A stretch of DNA of 64,000 bases, from NCBI RefSeq assembly GCF_000496695.1, contig NZ_BAUJ01000019.1, forward strand, positions 43,010-107,009, in the 5' to 3' direction. Positions 52,602-63,390 of this stretch are shown here, in pieces. The translations under genes were made by a program, and so were the position numbers. Below the pieces are notes generated by a model, which saw only the letters and a list, made by a program, of their open reading frames with translations, ran no database searches and was not told the DNA's origin. The DNA is from Vibrio halioticoli NBRC 102217. GTDB taxonomy: Bacteria; Pseudomonadota; Gammaproteobacteria; Enterobacterales; Vibrionaceae. Numbering within the stretch: position 1 is the first letter of the stretch; each line of letters begins with the position of its first letter.

Positions 52602-53294
52602 ATGCTTACCGAGATCGAATCCATTGCTCTTATTCTTAGTTTGAAAGTGGCGCTTGTGGCCAGTATTTCGATCTTGCCTGTGGGTATAGCGTTAGCATGG
52701 TTATTAGCCAAGAAAGATTTTTATGGCAAAAGCCTACTTGATGGCCTGATACATTTGCCGCTAGTCTTGCCCCCAGTGGTCATCGGCTATGTATTGCTTA
52801 TTGTGTTTGGTAAGCAAGGCGCAGTGGGCCAATGGTTAAATACCTATCTGGGTATCGATTTCTCATTTAGCTGGAAGGGTGCTGCCCTTGCCTCGGCGGT
52901 AGTCGCTCTGCCTCTCATGGTACGCTCGATACGGCTGAGCATTTTGTCGGTGGACAGCAAACTAGAACAGGCGGCTATGACGCTTGGCGCAAACCCTATC
53001 ACTGTGTTTCGACGCATTACCTTACCCTTGATTATGCCAGGGGTAATATCGGGCTTGGTTTTGGCGTTTGCTCGCAGTCTTGGCGAGTTTGGCGCGACCA
53101 TTACTTTTGTTTCAAATATCCCCGGTGAAACACAAACGATTCCTTTGGCGATGTTCAGCTTTTTGGAAACTCCCGGCGCAGAATTTCAAGCCATGCGCTT
53201 GTGCATCATAGCTATTATCATTGCCTTACTGTCGTTATTTTTTAGCGAATGGCTGTCGCGTCGCTCTCAACAAAAATTGGGGTTAATTAAATGA
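52602..53294 (+). CDS. modB: Molybdate ABC transporter, permease
   Basis: 230 residues, about five membrane helices. Permease coupling motif EQAAMTLGANPITVFRRITLPLIMPG (EAA loop) and SLGEFGATITFVSNIPGETQTIP, the ModB signature. GGACC-type ribosome site upstream. Overlaps modC by 4 bases. Confidence 0.9.
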   Translation: MLTEIESIALILSLKVALVASISILPVGIALAWLLAKKDFYGKSLLDGLIHLPLVLPPVVIGYVLLIVFGKQGAVGQWLNTYLGIDFSFSWKGAALASAVVALPLMVRSIRLSILSVDSKLEQAAMTLGANPITVFRRITLPLIMPGVISGLVLAFARSLGEFGATITFVSNIPGETQTIPLAMFSFLETPGAEFQAMRLCIIAIIIALLSLFFSEWLSRRSQQKLGLIK

Positions 53295-54385
53295 CCTTAC
53301 AATTCTCATTTACCCATCAATTTGATAGTCAACATTTTGATATCCAAGGTGAACTGCCAGCAAAGGGTGTCACTGCGGTGTTTGGGCGCTCAGGAAGCGG
53401 TAAATCAACCCTGCTGAATGTACTGTCAGGTTTATTAACGCCTCAATCAGGGCATGTAAAATTAAACCAGTTAACCATGCTAGATACACAACATAACACC
53501 CATATTCCGGTGTGGAAGCGTAAAGTGGCGGTGGTTTTCCAAGATGCACGTTTGTTTCCTCATCTTTCTATCAAAGACAATCTGTTATTTGGCGCGGCCA
53601 AGCATGGCGCTGATGTTCGCCTTGCGGAGCTCACGGCATTATTAGGGATTGATCATCTATTGCAAGCTAAGCCAAACACCTTAAGCGGCGGCGAAAAGCA
53701 ACGCGTGGCGATAGCGCGCGCCTTGCTGAGCGATCCGCAATTATTGTTAATGGATGAGCCGCTTGCTAGTTTGGATATTCCGCGTAAAAGAGAGGTGATT
53801 CAATACCTTAATCAGCTTTCATCGAAGATAGAAATCCCCATTGTGTATGTGACGCATAGCCTAGAAGAGGTGATGCATTTAGCCGATCACTTGTTGGTGC
53901 TTGAGTCAGGCAAAGTGGTGGATTTTGGTAACGTCGAAACGGTATGGAATAGCGGCACTCTTGCCTTGTGGCAAGAAGGAGAAAGGCACAGCACTTTGCT
54001 TAACGCAAAGGTTGCTGAGCGCCACGAACGTTATGCAATGCGTAGAATGAAAGTGGCGGATCATAATTTATGGGTACCAGACCAAGGATTGGCCGATAAA
54101 GTGGGTCAGTGTATGCGTATTAGAATTAATGCGCAGGATGTGTCCGTGACGCTGTCACAAAATAGTGATAGCTCTATCCGAAATCGGATACCTGTGTCGA
54201 TTGTGGATATCAGTGCTATTAACGCGCACTCAAATTTGATTACCTTGAAGTTAGATGATCAGTTACTACTGAAATCTACTCTAACTCAGTGGGCTACCGA
54301 AGAATTGAACTTAACCCTTGGGCTAAAAGTGTACGCACAAATCAAAGGGGTAAGCTTTACCCAGCAAAACTTGGCATCGTATTAA
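53291..54385 (+). CDS. modC: Molybdate ABC transporter, ATPase
   Basis: 364 residues. Walker A FGRSGSGKSTLL, signature LSGGEKQRVAIARAL, Walker B LLLMDEPLASLD and H-loop VTHSLEEV. The C-terminal 130 residues include a Mop/TOBE molybdate-binding domain (MRIRINAQDVSVTL...SIRNRIPVSIVDI). Molybdenum supply serves anaerobic respiratory enzymes. Confidence 0.92.
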   Translation: MTLQFSFTHQFDSQHFDIQGELPAKGVTAVFGRSGSGKSTLLNVLSGLLTPQSGHVKLNQLTMLDTQHNTHIPVWKRKVAVVFQDARLFPHLSIKDNLLFGAAKHGADVRLAELTALLGIDHLLQAKPNTLSGGEKQRVAIARALLSDPQLLLMDEPLASLDIPRKREVIQYLNQLSSKIEIPIVYVTHSLEEVMHLADHLLVLESGKVVDFGNVETVWNSGTLALWQEGERHSTLLNAKVAERHERYAMRRMKVADHNLWVPDQGLADKVGQCMRIRINAQDVSVTLSQNSDSSIRNRIPVSIVDISAINAHSNLITLKLDDQLLLKSTLTQWATEELNLTLGLKVYAQIKGVSFTQQNLASY

Positions 54386-54442
54386 GCACTAAAGATTAGT
54401 TAGACGATTAATGAGTTAAGAAATGATTGAATGTGGCTAACA

Positions 54443-54472
54443 AGCCCTAGCAGCGTCAAACTCACTAGGGCT
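54443..54472. terminator. Hairpin between convergent modC and the DUF3069-like gene
   Basis: AGCCCTAG (54443-54450) pairs with CTAGGGCT (54465-54472) with a 14-nt loop. Flanks are AT-rich but without a clear T-run, so strength is uncertain. Confidence 0.4.
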
Positions 54473-54482
54473 AAATAGATGT

Positions 54483-54917
54483 CTAATTTTTTAGAAATAC
54501 GTTGTTAAAGTCACGCTTCAAGATAGGATCTCGACGCGCTTTTTTCATCTGTTTAACCATATCTTTAATGCAGTTAAATAGCACTTGATCGAGCAACTGC
54601 GCTTTATAGTTATTGGTCTCTTCTTCGGTCATGTTTTCCGGAATGTTCAGGGTAGGGAATTCTTCTAATAGCCCCACACCTGCAAAAGATTGGCTTACCG
54701 AAGTGAGCGCATGGAATTGTTCAAAGTTATCGACAACGTTTTGCGCACTGGCAGGAAGTTCATTCCACGCTTTACGCACTTCTTCTTCACCGGCCTCATG
54801 TATGGAAACAACCATTTGGAACATTTGCTCAGGCACTTCATCGAATTCGATAACCTGGCGTAATTCCGCTGAAACTTCACTTAGATCGATGGTTTGATCT
54901 TCAATTATTTCTGACAT
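54483..54917 (-). CDS. Conserved Vibrio-type protein, probably DUF3069
   Basis: 144 residues, all helical and acidic, no membrane segment. The segments SAELRQVIEFDEVPEQMFQMVVSIHEAGEEEVRKAW and LPASAQNVVDNFEQFHAL recall the DUF3069 family, which I know only as an uncharacterised protein of Vibrionaceae and relatives. Single gene; function unknown. Confidence 0.6.
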   Translation of the reverse strand: MSEIIEDQTIDLSEVSAELRQVIEFDEVPEQMFQMVVSIHEAGEEEVRKAWNELPASAQNVVDNFEQFHALTSVSQSFAGVGLLEEFPTLNIPENMTEEETNNYKAQLLDQVLFNCIKDMVKQMKKARRDPILKRDFNNVFLKN

Positions 54918-55210
54918 AAGTACATACCTAGTTGTAATGGTATTTTCATCGTAAAAAGTTACTGAGAAATGTCAAACTATTCGGCTCTATTGGGTGATGA
55001 ATCTATAATAAATAAAGAGGCAGGAGATTTTGCTGGTGGAATTAGCGACATTTTGTGTAAAAAGAAACCTTATGCTGTCGTTTGGTATGCGCACTCTTTC
55101 ATTTTCTAAGATCAAATATTAGTCAATTAGAATTTAAAACAACTTAAAACCTTAAAATAGTTAGTGAAAGCAAAGATTAAACTGGCTATTGTTTACTGCA
55201 ATGGATTGTT

Positions 55211-56215
55211 ATGCATTTTTACGGGGTAAGTTTGAATCGTTGTTTACTATGCCTGATGGCGCTGTTATTGACAGCGTCGGCACACGCAGATGAAGTATTA
55301 CGTAAAATACTGGAGCAAAACTTTGCTACTGCGGTTCTGCTCAGTGATAGTGAAGCGATTTCATTTGGTTTTCAAGATTTCGACCCGAATAGTTTTCTAA
55401 CAGACAATAACGATAATATTGGCAGTGAAGAATCACTAGAACTGCGTAAACAGATCACTATTTACACCATTCCTTATACTTTAGATCTACCCGCAGTGCC
55501 GTTGTCCGATGGCACTAGTATTACCCAAGATTTGACCTTTGTTGGCTCATATTTAGAAACCAAGCGTAATATCTCCTATGGTGATGATCCTCTAGAACCA
55601 CAAGATACGAGCAAAGAACAAAATTATACGTTTGCCACCAAATATGGCGCAGGTTATGCCTTTACCGATCATTTAACCTTAAATACCGGTATTGGCACTA
55701 ACTTAATGTACTACCGCAATGATTATACGTACCGAAATTCATTTAGTAGCTTCTTCCGAGAGCAGCTAGATGGACGGGCATTTAATACCGATGCGTGGGC
55801 ATTTACCGTTAAACCGAATATCGAGCTGCATTACACTAAACCACAAGATTGGGGACATTGGGAAACGTTTACCGAACTGAAGTTCTTCTACGGCGTGGGC
55901 TGGGGTGAAGCAAACGAAGGGAATGTTGGGAACCCAGGTGGTTGGTATTGGATCAATGGTATTAAAGGCTTTTACGACATTGGTCATTTAGGTGGCTATG
56001 GCCAGACAGTCTTTACCAGTTTGCGTCGCATTGATGTGGGTGGTGATCTTGAAGATCCTATGGGCACAACCAATTATTACGAATGGAGTGCAGGCTGGGT
56101 AATGTCAGTGCCATTTTTAAAAGACTATATTGATAATATAGGTTTAGGGCTAAATATTAACTACGGAAGTAGCTTAAAAGGGGGCACCTTAGTCTTCCTT
56201 ATTAACGAACATTAA
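55211..56215 (+). CDS. Solitary outer-membrane autotransporter-type beta-barrel protein
   Basis: 334 residues with signal peptide (CLLCLMALLLTASAHA). The body has repeating amphipathic beta-strands rich in aromatic residues (LTFVGSYLETKRNIS, YTFATKYGAGYAFTDHLTLNTGIGTNLMYYRND, WETFTELKFFYGVGWG, YGQTVFTSLRRIDVGG) and ends GGTLVFLINEH. This matches the solitary outer-membrane autotransporter barrel family described from Vibrio. No passenger domain. Function unknown. Confidence 0.7.
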   Translation: MHFYGVSLNRCLLCLMALLLTASAHADEVLRKILEQNFATAVLLSDSEAISFGFQDFDPNSFLTDNNDNIGSEESLELRKQITIYTIPYTLDLPAVPLSDGTSITQDLTFVGSYLETKRNISYGDDPLEPQDTSKEQNYTFATKYGAGYAFTDHLTLNTGIGTNLMYYRNDYTYRNSFSSFFREQLDGRAFNTDAWAFTVKPNIELHYTKPQDWGHWETFTELKFFYGVGWGEANEGNVGNPGGWYWINGIKGFYDIGHLGGYGQTVFTSLRRIDVGGDLEDPMGTTNYYEWSAGWVMSVPFLKDYIDNIGLGLNINYGSSLKGGTLVFLINEH

Positions 56216-56451
56216 TACCCAGATTAATGTTTTAGAGCCGATTGTTAGCATGATAACGAGGCCACTGTTTGTGGCGTTTGTTCACTTCACTATTTTTTCA
56301 TTTTGTGTTTCTCCTCTTAAATTTAACTGATCAAGATTTTTAATCGCATAAGCTTGTGATGCATAACGACAATTTCTACGAATAGTGCTCGCCTTTAAAC
56401 TCCGTTTAACATAGATTTAGTAGCAGTAAATCTAAGAGTTTTGGAGAGTTT

Positions 56452-56733
56452 ATGGGTTGGTTTAGTCGTCTTTTTGGTTCATCAGATACTCAAAAGCAAG
56501 AAATAGTCGAACCAGTAGAATATAAGACGTTTTTAATTTATGCAGAGCCAATTGCCGAAGGGGGTTTGTTTAGGATTGCGGGCCGCATTACTAGCGGCGA
56601 AGGTGATTCAGTAAAAACTCATCGCTTTATTCGTTCAGATGTTCTCGGTAGCAAAGCTGACGCAAATGAATTAATGATTAAGAAAGCCCAGATGTTTATC
56701 GATCAAATGGGTCAGTCAATCTTTGATAAATGA
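56452..56733 (+). CDS. HlyU-family protein
   Basis: 93 residues. The N-terminus GWFSRLFGSSD and the conserved YKTFLIYAEPIAEGGLFRIAGRITS...THRFIRSDVLGSKADANELMIKKAQMFIDQMG region are those of the PF10115 HlyU-type family, annotated as transcriptional activator of haemolysin but without an HTH; it is distinct from the ArsR-type HlyU. Ribosome site GGAGAG 5 bases before the ATG. Confidence 0.75.
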   Translation: MGWFSRLFGSSDTQKQEIVEPVEYKTFLIYAEPIAEGGLFRIAGRITSGEGDSVKTHRFIRSDVLGSKADANELMIKKAQMFIDQMGQSIFDK

Positions 56734-56893
56734 TCACTCCATCTAGTCTGATCAGTGCCTTATAAGACAATGATGTGTTGTTTTATAGTAAACAATGATG
56801 ATAACTTTTTGTGATTGCTTGGTAACGTTTCTGCCAAATGACAAGGCAGTCGAGCCAAGATTTTTTATTTTGTGCCAATAGTAGGGAATAGCT

Positions 56894-58432
56894 ATGCAGA
56901 TTGGTGTACCTAGAGAAAGTCTCGCGGGTGAAACACGAGTAGCCGCCACACCTAAAACGGTGGAGCAGCTTATAAAATTGGGATTTGAAGTCTCAATAGA
57001 AGAGGAAGCGGGCGCGTTAGCCAGTTTTGATAATCAAGCGTTTGCAGCGTCTGGGGCAACCATTGTTGACCACAGTACGGTATGGAATGCTGATCTGATT
57101 TTGAAGGTCAACGCACCATCAGATGAAGAGATTGAACTGTTAAAAGATGGAGCAAGCTTAGTCAGCTTCATTTGGCCAGCACAGAACCCAGAGTTGATGG
57201 AAAAGCTTTCCAGCAAAAACATTAATGTAATGGCGATGGATTCAGTGCCGCGTATCTCACGTGCGCAAGCACTAGATGCATTGAGTTCAATGGCAAATAT
57301 CGCAGGCTACCGCGCTGTGGTAGAAGCGGCGCATGAGTTTGGTCGTTTCTTCACCGGGCAAATTACCGCTGCTGGTAAAGTGCCACCTGCCAAAGTTTTG
57401 GTTGCAGGCGCAGGTGTTGCCGGTCTTGCGGCGATTGGCGCTGCAGGCAGTCTTGGCGCAATCGTACGCTCGTTTGACGTTCGTCCTGAAGTAAAAGAAC
57501 AAGTGGAATCAATGGGCGCAGAGTTCTTGGAAGTGGACTTCCAGGAAGATACCGGTGCCGGTGATGGTTACGCGAAAGAAATGTCAGATGAGTTCAACAA
57601 AAAAGCTGAAGAGCTGTATGCCGCTCAAGCGAAAGACGTTGATATCATAGTCACAACCGCACTTATTCCTGGTCGCCCTGCGCCTAAGCTTATCACCAAA
57701 GAAATGGTTGATAGCATGAAAGCGGGTAGCGTGATTGTCGATCTTGCCGCGGCAAACGGCGGTAACTGTGCTTACACAGAAGCCGATAAAGTGGTGACTA
57801 CCGCCAATGGAGTAAAAGTCATTGGTTATACCGACATGGTAGGTCGCCTGCCAACTCAATCTTCACAGCTTTACGGCACCAACCTGGTTAATCTTCTAAA
57901 ACTGCTTTGCAAAGAGAAAGACGGTACCATCAATATCGATTTTGAAGATGTTGTACTGCGTGGCGTCACCGTAGTTAAAGAAGGTGAAGTCACTTGGCCT
58001 GCGCCACCAATTCAAGTTTCAGCTCAGCCTCAAGCCGCTCCTAAAGCTGCGCCAGCTAAAGCGGAACCTAAAGTTGAAGAGCCTACGTCTCCTGTGAAAA
58101 AACTGATTGGACTGGCGGTAGGTGTTGGCGCATTTGCTTGGGTTGCATCTGTGGCTCCAGCGGCGTTTTTAGCGCACTTCACTGTATTTGTGTTGGCATG
58201 TATTGTCGGCTACTACGTCGTTTGGAACGTAACACACGCATTGCACACGCCACTTATGTCGGTAACGAATGCCATTTCAGGCATTATCATCGTCGGCGCA
58301 TTGCTCCAAGTCGGGCAAGGGGATGGTGTTGTCACCTTCCTTGCATTTATCGCTGTATTAATTGCTAGTATCAATATCTTCGGTGGCTTTACGGTCACTA
58401 AGCGTATGCTAGAAATGTTCCGTAAAGACTAA
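56894..58432 (+). CDS. pntA: NAD(P) transhydrogenase, alpha subunit
   Basis: 512 residues. NAD-binding domain I begins [20 protein letters not shown], with [33 protein letters not shown] and [15 protein letters not shown] proline/alanine/lysine linker (about 375-400) leads to membrane helices at the C-terminus. With PntB it uses the proton gradient to reduce NADP+ with NADH at the inner membrane. Gap to pntB is 10 bases. Confidence 0.95.
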   Translation: MQIGVPRESLAGETRVAATPKTVEQLIKLGFEVSIEEEAGALASFDNQAFAASGATIVDHSTVWNADLILKVNAPSDEEIELLKDGASLVSFIWPAQNPELMEKLSSKNINVMAMDSVPRISRAQALDALSSMANIAGYRAVVEAAHEFGRFFTGQITAAGKVPPAKVLVAGAGVAGLAAIGAAGSLGAIVRSFDVRPEVKEQVESMGAEFLEVDFQEDTGAGDGYAKEMSDEFNKKAEELYAAQAKDVDIIVTTALIPGRPAPKLITKEMVDSMKAGSVIVDLAAANGGNCAYTEADKVVTTANGVKVIGYTDMVGRLPTQSSQLYGTNLVNLLKLLCKEKDGTINIDFEDVVLRGVTVVKEGEVTWPAPPIQVSAQPQAAPKAAPAKAEPKVEEPTSPVKKLIGLAVGVGAFAWVASVAPAAFLAHFTVFVLACIVGYYVVWNVTHALHTPLMSVTNAISGIIIVGALLQVGQGDGVVTFLAFIAVLIASINIFGGFTVTKRMLEMFRKD

Positions 58433-58442
58433 GGAGTAACGA

Positions 58443-59822
58443 ATGTCTGCAGGATTAGTTCAAGCCGCATATATTATTGCTGCTGTCTTTTTTATCATGA
58501 GTCTGGCGGGCCTTTCTAAACAGGAAAGTGCACGTGCAGGTAATTACTATGGTATTGCAGGTATGGCGATTGCCTTACTTGCGACTATCTTTGGTCCACA
58601 CTCTAGTGGCATCGCATGGATTCTGTTAGCCATGGTGATCGGTGGTGGTATTGGTATTCACTTTGCTCGAAAAGTGGAAATGACCGAAATGCCAGAATTG
58701 GTGGCAATCCTACACAGTTTTGTGGGTATGGCTGCAGTGTTAGTGGGTTACAACAGCCTTATTGACGCGCCAATTTTAACCACTCACGCTGAGCATATGA
58801 TTCACCTTGTTGAAGTGTATATCGGCGTATTCATTGGTGCAGTGACCTTTACCGGTTCCATCGTCGCCTTTGGTAAATTGCGCGGCGTAATTTCGTCATC
58901 ACCTTTAAACCTACCGCATAAGCACAAGCTCAACTTGGCAGCCATTGTTGTCTCAGCATTGCTAATGAAATGGTACTTAGGTAGCGACGGCGGCTTATTG
59001 CCACTGTTCTTGATGACGCTAATTGCGTTTGCTTTTGGCTATCACTTGGTGGCGTCAATTGGCGGCGCCGATATGCCAGTAGTGGTTTCTATGTTGAACT
59101 CATACTCTGGTTGGGCCGCCGCAGCAGCAGGTTTCATGCTTGCTAACGATCTATTGATTGTAACGGGTGCATTGGTGGGTTCTTCGGGCGCCATTCTGTC
59201 CTACATCATGTGTAAGGCAATGAACCGCTCATTTATCAGTGTCATCGCAGGTGGCTTTGGTCAAGAAGTTGCAGTCTCTACAGGTGATGAAGAGCAGGGC
59301 GAGCACAGAGAGTCCAGCGCTGAAGAAGTGGCAGAAATGCTGAAAAACTCGAAGTCAGTAATCATCACTCCGGGATACGGCATGGCCGTAGCTCAAGCGC
59401 AATACCCAGTGCACGAAATCACTGAAAAGCTTCGCGCGCAAGGCATTGACGTTCGCTTTGGTATTCACCCAGTAGCGGGTCGTCTACCAGGACACATGAA
59501 TGTACTGCTTGCTGAAGCAAAAGTGCCGTACGATATCGTTTTAGAAATGGACGAAATCAACGACGACTTCCCTGAAACGGATACTGTGCTTGTTATCGGC
59601 GCTAACGACACCGTAAACCCTGCCGCACTTGACGATCCAACAAGCCCAATTGCAGGCATGCCTGTACTTGAAGTATGGAACGCGCAAAACGTGGTGGTGT
59701 TCAAACGTTCAATGAACACAGGTTACGCGGGCGTACAAAACCCATTGTTCTTTAAAGAGAATTCTTCGATGCTGTTTGGCGATGCGAAAGAGTCGTGCAT
59801 GAAGATTATTGAGCATCTTTAA
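58443..59822 (+). CDS. pntB: NAD(P) transhydrogenase, beta subunit
   Basis: 459 residues: nine or so membrane helices in the first 260 residues, then the NADP-binding domain III with [53 protein letters not shown] and [18 protein letters not shown]. Complete. Followed by a strong terminator. Confidence 0.95.
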   Translation: MSAGLVQAAYIIAAVFFIMSLAGLSKQESARAGNYYGIAGMAIALLATIFGPHSSGIAWILLAMVIGGGIGIHFARKVEMTEMPELVAILHSFVGMAAVLVGYNSLIDAPILTTHAEHMIHLVEVYIGVFIGAVTFTGSIVAFGKLRGVISSSPLNLPHKHKLNLAAIVVSALLMKWYLGSDGGLLPLFLMTLIAFAFGYHLVASIGGADMPVVVSMLNSYSGWAAAAAGFMLANDLLIVTGALVGSSGAILSYIMCKAMNRSFISVIAGGFGQEVAVSTGDEEQGEHRESSAEEVAEMLKNSKSVIITPGYGMAVAQAQYPVHEITEKLRAQGIDVRFGIHPVAGRLPGHMNVLLAEAKVPYDIVLEMDEINDDFPETDTVLVIGANDTVNPAALDDPTSPIAGMPVLEVWNAQNVVVFKRSMNTGYAGVQNPLFFKENSSMLFGDAKESCMKIIEHL

Positions 59823-59890
59823 TGGGCTAAATGAGAAAACATAAGCCGAGATTCGCGTTTATCGCTGTGTATTAAAGCTGAGTTTGCTAA

Positions 59891-59922
59891 AAATCCGATA
59901 AACTTTGTTTATCGGATTTTTT
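59891..59922 (+). terminator. Terminator of pntAB
   Basis: AAATCCGATAAAC (59891-59903) pairs perfectly over 13 bp with GTTTATCGGATTT (59907-59919), TTT loop, followed by TTT ATT. Confidence 0.85.
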
Positions 59923-60126
59923 ATTGCTTATTTAATTTCTAATTCAATTGATTACCTAAATAACTGATCAATCAACCATATCATCTATGTATGGAAAGCA
60001 TTTTGTAAAAGACTGTTCAATTTTTGTATAGTTAAGGCACAGATCTGTCATTTCGTTGTCAATATTGGCGTTGGATTTGGAACGCATGACGGTTTGGGAG
60101 TATAGTGACACAATTCCAGTTAAAAC

Positions 60127-61581
60127 ATGTTGTACTCTTTGAGAACTTTACTTCTATTCATCAGCTTACTGCTAGTAAGCCCTGTATTAATGGCGAAAAC
60201 ACTGCCCCAAAGATTAGATGCTTTGGTGGGTTTGTTCGTCTTTAAAGATGCTAAAGATGTGTACGATATGCAGGTCATCCAAGCGGATTTTCCTACCGCT
60301 TTAATTGACCCAAATTCTATGTTGCCGCAAACCAGCAAGTATCCGTTAAAGGATATTCAATTGCTGTATCGTTTGGAGCAAAACTGCAAAGGAAAGCTGC
60401 CTCTTAGCCCGGCAGTTACCGAGCCATTGGTGTTTACGCGAGCCATGTGTCGCGGTACCAAACTGCCATTAAAATGGTTTGCTCGTTCAAACCCCATTCA
60501 TCCAGGGGGCGGTACGTATGCTGCTCGCTATGTAAAAGCACATCCAGAGCTCGCTAAAGAGCTTGAGCCTTACATGCACATCAGTGAGCGAAAATTGGCT
60601 GAGCCAGGCACTTTGCTTGGTCGCTTGCAAGTGATGCACAGTGATGGCATTGCCTCGTTATTATCGGGCGCGCCTATGTTCTTACAAGACAAAGAATTTT
60701 GGCTTCGTAAGGGCGATAGTTACTTTGTGTTTGATATTAAAGCGCTAGAGCAAAATGCGACCCAAGCCGAGCTGAGTTTTATGCCCATTTCTCAAGTGAG
60801 CGAATGTTTCTTCGAACGAGGTAATATTTGTTGGAAGCAACACGATAATAGCCACCTTATCAAGAACTTAGTCTATGTATTAGTGTTCTTGAACGTCACC
60901 CTGATTGTCGGTTGGTCTATTTATCGTTGGAACAGCAAGCGCGAAGAAATGCGCAGTCGCATGTTAATATTACAGATCTTAACTCATGAGTTACGCACGC
61001 CGATTGCCAGTTTATCTATGACGGTTGAAGGCTTTCGTCGTGAATTTGAACGCTTACCGGAATCGGTATATGACGAGTTTAGGCGTTTGTGTGAAGACTC
61101 ACGAAGGTTACGTCAGTTAGCTGAGGCGAGTAAAGATTATCTGCAGTCGGATAATCAAGCACTAGCAACTGAGCATCTGCCGTCGATGCAAGAATGGCTC
61201 GAATATAAAGTAGAAAATTATCCCGGTGACGTTGAGCTGAAACTGGACAAAGACATTGAAGTGCAAATCAATATTTATTGGCTAGGTACGTGTATCGATA
61301 ACTTGGTCAACAACGCTATTAAGTACGGTGTAGGTAAAGTAAAACTTTACGTACATAGAAGTGATAATACGCTCACTATTGAGGTTCAAGACCAAGGTCA
61401 ACTCAGCGCTAAAGATTGGAAGCAAGTACGCAAACCTTTCGTTAGCGAAGCTGGCTTAGGCTTAGGCTTGACCATTGTTGAATCTATGGTGGGCAGAATG
61501 GGGGGCAAGATGAAACTTATCGGCCCACCGACAAAATTTGTGATGGAGATCCCTTGTGGAACAGACACTACTACTCGTTGA
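60127..61581 (+). CDS. vxrA: Sensor histidine kinase VxrA
   Basis: 484 residues. Signal/anchor helix at the N-terminus, a large periplasmic sensor domain (about 25-250, DUF3404 type), second membrane helix LVYVLVFLNVTLIVGWSIY, then the kinase: phospho-accepting His in LQILTHELRTPIASLS, N box DNLVNNAIKYG, G box GLGLGLTIVESMVGRMGG. In Vibrio cholerae, VxrAB responds to cell-wall stress and controls type VI secretion and cell-wall genes. Overlaps the response regulator by 26 bases. pntB directly upstream is the same neighbour I remember from V. cholerae. Confidence 0.85.
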   Translation: MLYSLRTLLLFISLLLVSPVLMAKTLPQRLDALVGLFVFKDAKDVYDMQVIQADFPTALIDPNSMLPQTSKYPLKDIQLLYRLEQNCKGKLPLSPAVTEPLVFTRAMCRGTKLPLKWFARSNPIHPGGGTYAARYVKAHPELAKELEPYMHISERKLAEPGTLLGRLQVMHSDGIASLLSGAPMFLQDKEFWLRKGDSYFVFDIKALEQNATQAELSFMPISQVSECFFERGNICWKQHDNSHLIKNLVYVLVFLNVTLIVGWSIYRWNSKREEMRSRMLILQILTHELRTPIASLSMTVEGFRREFERLPESVYDEFRRLCEDSRRLRQLAEASKDYLQSDNQALATEHLPSMQEWLEYKVENYPGDVELKLDKDIEVQINIYWLGTCIDNLVNNAIKYGVGKVKLYVHRSDNTLTIEVQDQGQLSAKDWKQVRKPFVSEAGLGLGLTIVESMVGRMGGKMKLIGPPTKFVMEIPCGTDTTTR

Positions 61582-62218
61582 AGATGATAAAAACTTGGCC
61601 GATGGCCTGCTAGTGAGCTTAGAACAAGCTGGCTACACCTGTCTGCATTCTGAAACTATTGCTGCGACGACTGAGTTATGGTCAAAAGCAGATTTGGTTA
61701 TTTTAGACAGACAATTACCCGATGGTGATTCGATTTCACACCTTGCGGAGTGGAAAGCAATCAAACCAGTGCCGGTTATTTTATTAACGGCGCTCGTGAC
61801 CGTAAAAGATAAAGTATCTGGCCTTGATGCTGGTGCAAACGATTATCTGACCAAACCATTTGCAGAAGCTGAGCTATTTGCTCGTATTCGCGCAAACTTA
61901 CGCGTGGTTGATGGTGAGTCACAATTTGATGATTCAAAAGTAACCACAGACAGCTTAGTGATTGATAAAGCAACGCGTGAAGTGTATTACCACGATGAAA
62001 GTATTTCACTAACTCGTACCGAGTTTGATTTGCTTATGTTCCTAGCTAGCAATCTTGGTCGTGTATTCACTCGTGACGAATTGTTGGATCACGTATGGGG
62101 TTATAACCATTTCCCAACAACGCGTACGGTTGATACTCACGTACTGCAACTGCGTCAAAAACTGCCGGGTATCGATATCGAAACCTTACGTGGCGTTGGT
62201 TACAAGATGAAAAGCTAA
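61556..62218 (+). CDS. vxrB: Response regulator VxrB
   Basis: 220 residues, GTG start inside the 3' end of vxrA. Receiver domain LLLVEDDKN, phospho-accepting Asp in LVILDRQLPDGD, Thr and Lys in LLTAL and NDYLTKPFAEAE, then an OmpR/PhoB winged helix (SLTRTEFDLLMFLASNLGRVFTRDELLDHVWGYN...RTVDTHVLQLRQKL). Shares its last base with the start of vxrC (TAATG). Confidence 0.9.
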   Translation: MEQTLLLVEDDKNLADGLLVSLEQAGYTCLHSETIAATTELWSKADLVILDRQLPDGDSISHLAEWKAIKPVPVILLTALVTVKDKVSGLDAGANDYLTKPFAEAELFARIRANLRVVDGESQFDDSKVTTDSLVIDKATREVYYHDESISLTRTEFDLLMFLASNLGRVFTRDELLDHVWGYNHFPTTRTVDTHVLQLRQKLPGIDIETLRGVGYKMKS

Positions 62219-63099
62219 TGAAGCGATTGTTAGCGACGTTATTATTATTACCGCTTGCCACGCCAGTAACGGCGAATGCCCAGTGGTTTGAAGAAAATAA
62301 TATCGTTACGCAAATGCATCAAAAACTGTTAGAAGATGATCTCAATGGAATGTTTGAGCTCATGGTACAAGTGTGGCAACAGGAGTCTACCGATAGCCTA
62401 GCGTCGCACTTGGATTCATTGCTAAAACAAGCCACGGAAAAAGACTGTGGTAAAAGCTTAATCGCTGAGGGCTTCCCAAGTTGGATTGACTCAATCACTA
62501 TCGAGAAAGTGTCACTGCAACGACCTGGTCGATTGTCGAACAAACTGGCTTTGAATATTTTGACTGATAAACCATTGGTTTCGGTCAAACTGATCGCATG
62601 GCCAGATTCGAGCATCTCGAATAACGTTATCGATCAACGCAGCTACCAAGAAACCACCGACGATAACCGTACCTTGCAACATACCGAAGCAACGTACAGT
62701 TTAAATAAGCCATTAAAATCAGGTTTGTACCAGCTTGTTTTAGAAGATAATGCGCAACAACTTTGGACGCATTGGTTAATTATGAGCGATGCTGACCCTG
62801 TGCACGTGGTGCGTTGGGATTCTCAAGACAGTTGGACGGTCGATAAAAAGCGATTGCTGAATCGTTACTGTCCATTGCCTGTGCAAAAAGTTACGGTCTA
62901 TGACTATAAGGATGGCAAGTACAATACGGTTTGGAATAAGTCGTATGAATCTACCTATCCTGTTAGACTACCTGCCAACGCAGTACCGCCAAATCGTTAT
63001 GTTGTAAGCGTCTCGATGACACAATCACAATGGCAAGGCCCAATCCTGTTTCAGGACAAGCGTATAATCAGTAAGACTGTCGACTTCGCAGACGAGTAG
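62218..63099 (+). CDS. vxrC: VxrC, periplasmic DUF2861 protein
   Basis: 293 residues with signal peptide (RLLATLLLLPLATPVTANA) and no further membrane segment. The location and the CPLPVQKVTVYDYKDGKYN and PPNRYVVSVSMTQSQWQGPI segments fit VxrC (DUF2861), the third gene of the vxr operon. Its biochemical role is not known; a periplasmic partner of the VxrA sensor is plausible. Confidence 0.8.
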   Translation: MKRLLATLLLLPLATPVTANAQWFEENNIVTQMHQKLLEDDLNGMFELMVQVWQQESTDSLASHLDSLLKQATEKDCGKSLIAEGFPSWIDSITIEKVSLQRPGRLSNKLALNILTDKPLVSVKLIAWPDSSISNNVIDQRSYQETTDDNRTLQHTEATYSLNKPLKSGLYQLVLEDNAQQLWTHWLIMSDADPVHVVRWDSQDSWTVDKKRLLNRYCPLPVQKVTVYDYKDGKYNTVWNKSYESTYPVRLPANAVPPNRYVVSVSMTQSQWQGPILFQDKRIISKTVDFADE

Positions 63100-63120
63100 G
63101 GCAGAACCAAAGGAAACACT

Positions 63121-63276
63121 ATGTTTGATGATTTACCTCCGCTGACTCACGAAGAGCAGCAGAAAGCGGTTGAACGCATTCAAGAACTAATGGCTAATGG
63201 CATGAGTACCGCCCAAGCGATTAAGCAAGTAGCCGAAGATATTCGTAAAGAGTTCAAAAAAGACCAAGAGCAGTAA
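63121..63276 (+). CDS. vxrD: YoaH/UPF0181 family small protein (VxrD position)
   Basis: 51 residues: [19 protein letters not shown], then [21 protein letters not shown] and a charged end. This is a clear UPF0181 (YoaH) protein. AAAGGAAAC stands 6-7 bases before the ATG; it follows vxrC by 21 bases and is the fourth gene of the operon, the place of vxrD in V. cholerae. Function unknown. Confidence 0.8.
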   Translation: MFDDLPPLTHEEQQKAVERIQELMANGMSTAQAIKQVAEDIRKEFKKDQEQ

Positions 63277-63390
63277 TGCTCTTGTTTTTTAGGTTCCTGA
63301 CGCACTATAACTAAATATATTTAAAGGTGTAAATTGGCTTAATCTATGAAAAAGGCATAGAATCTGCATGAAAAGAGTTGAGCCAAAATA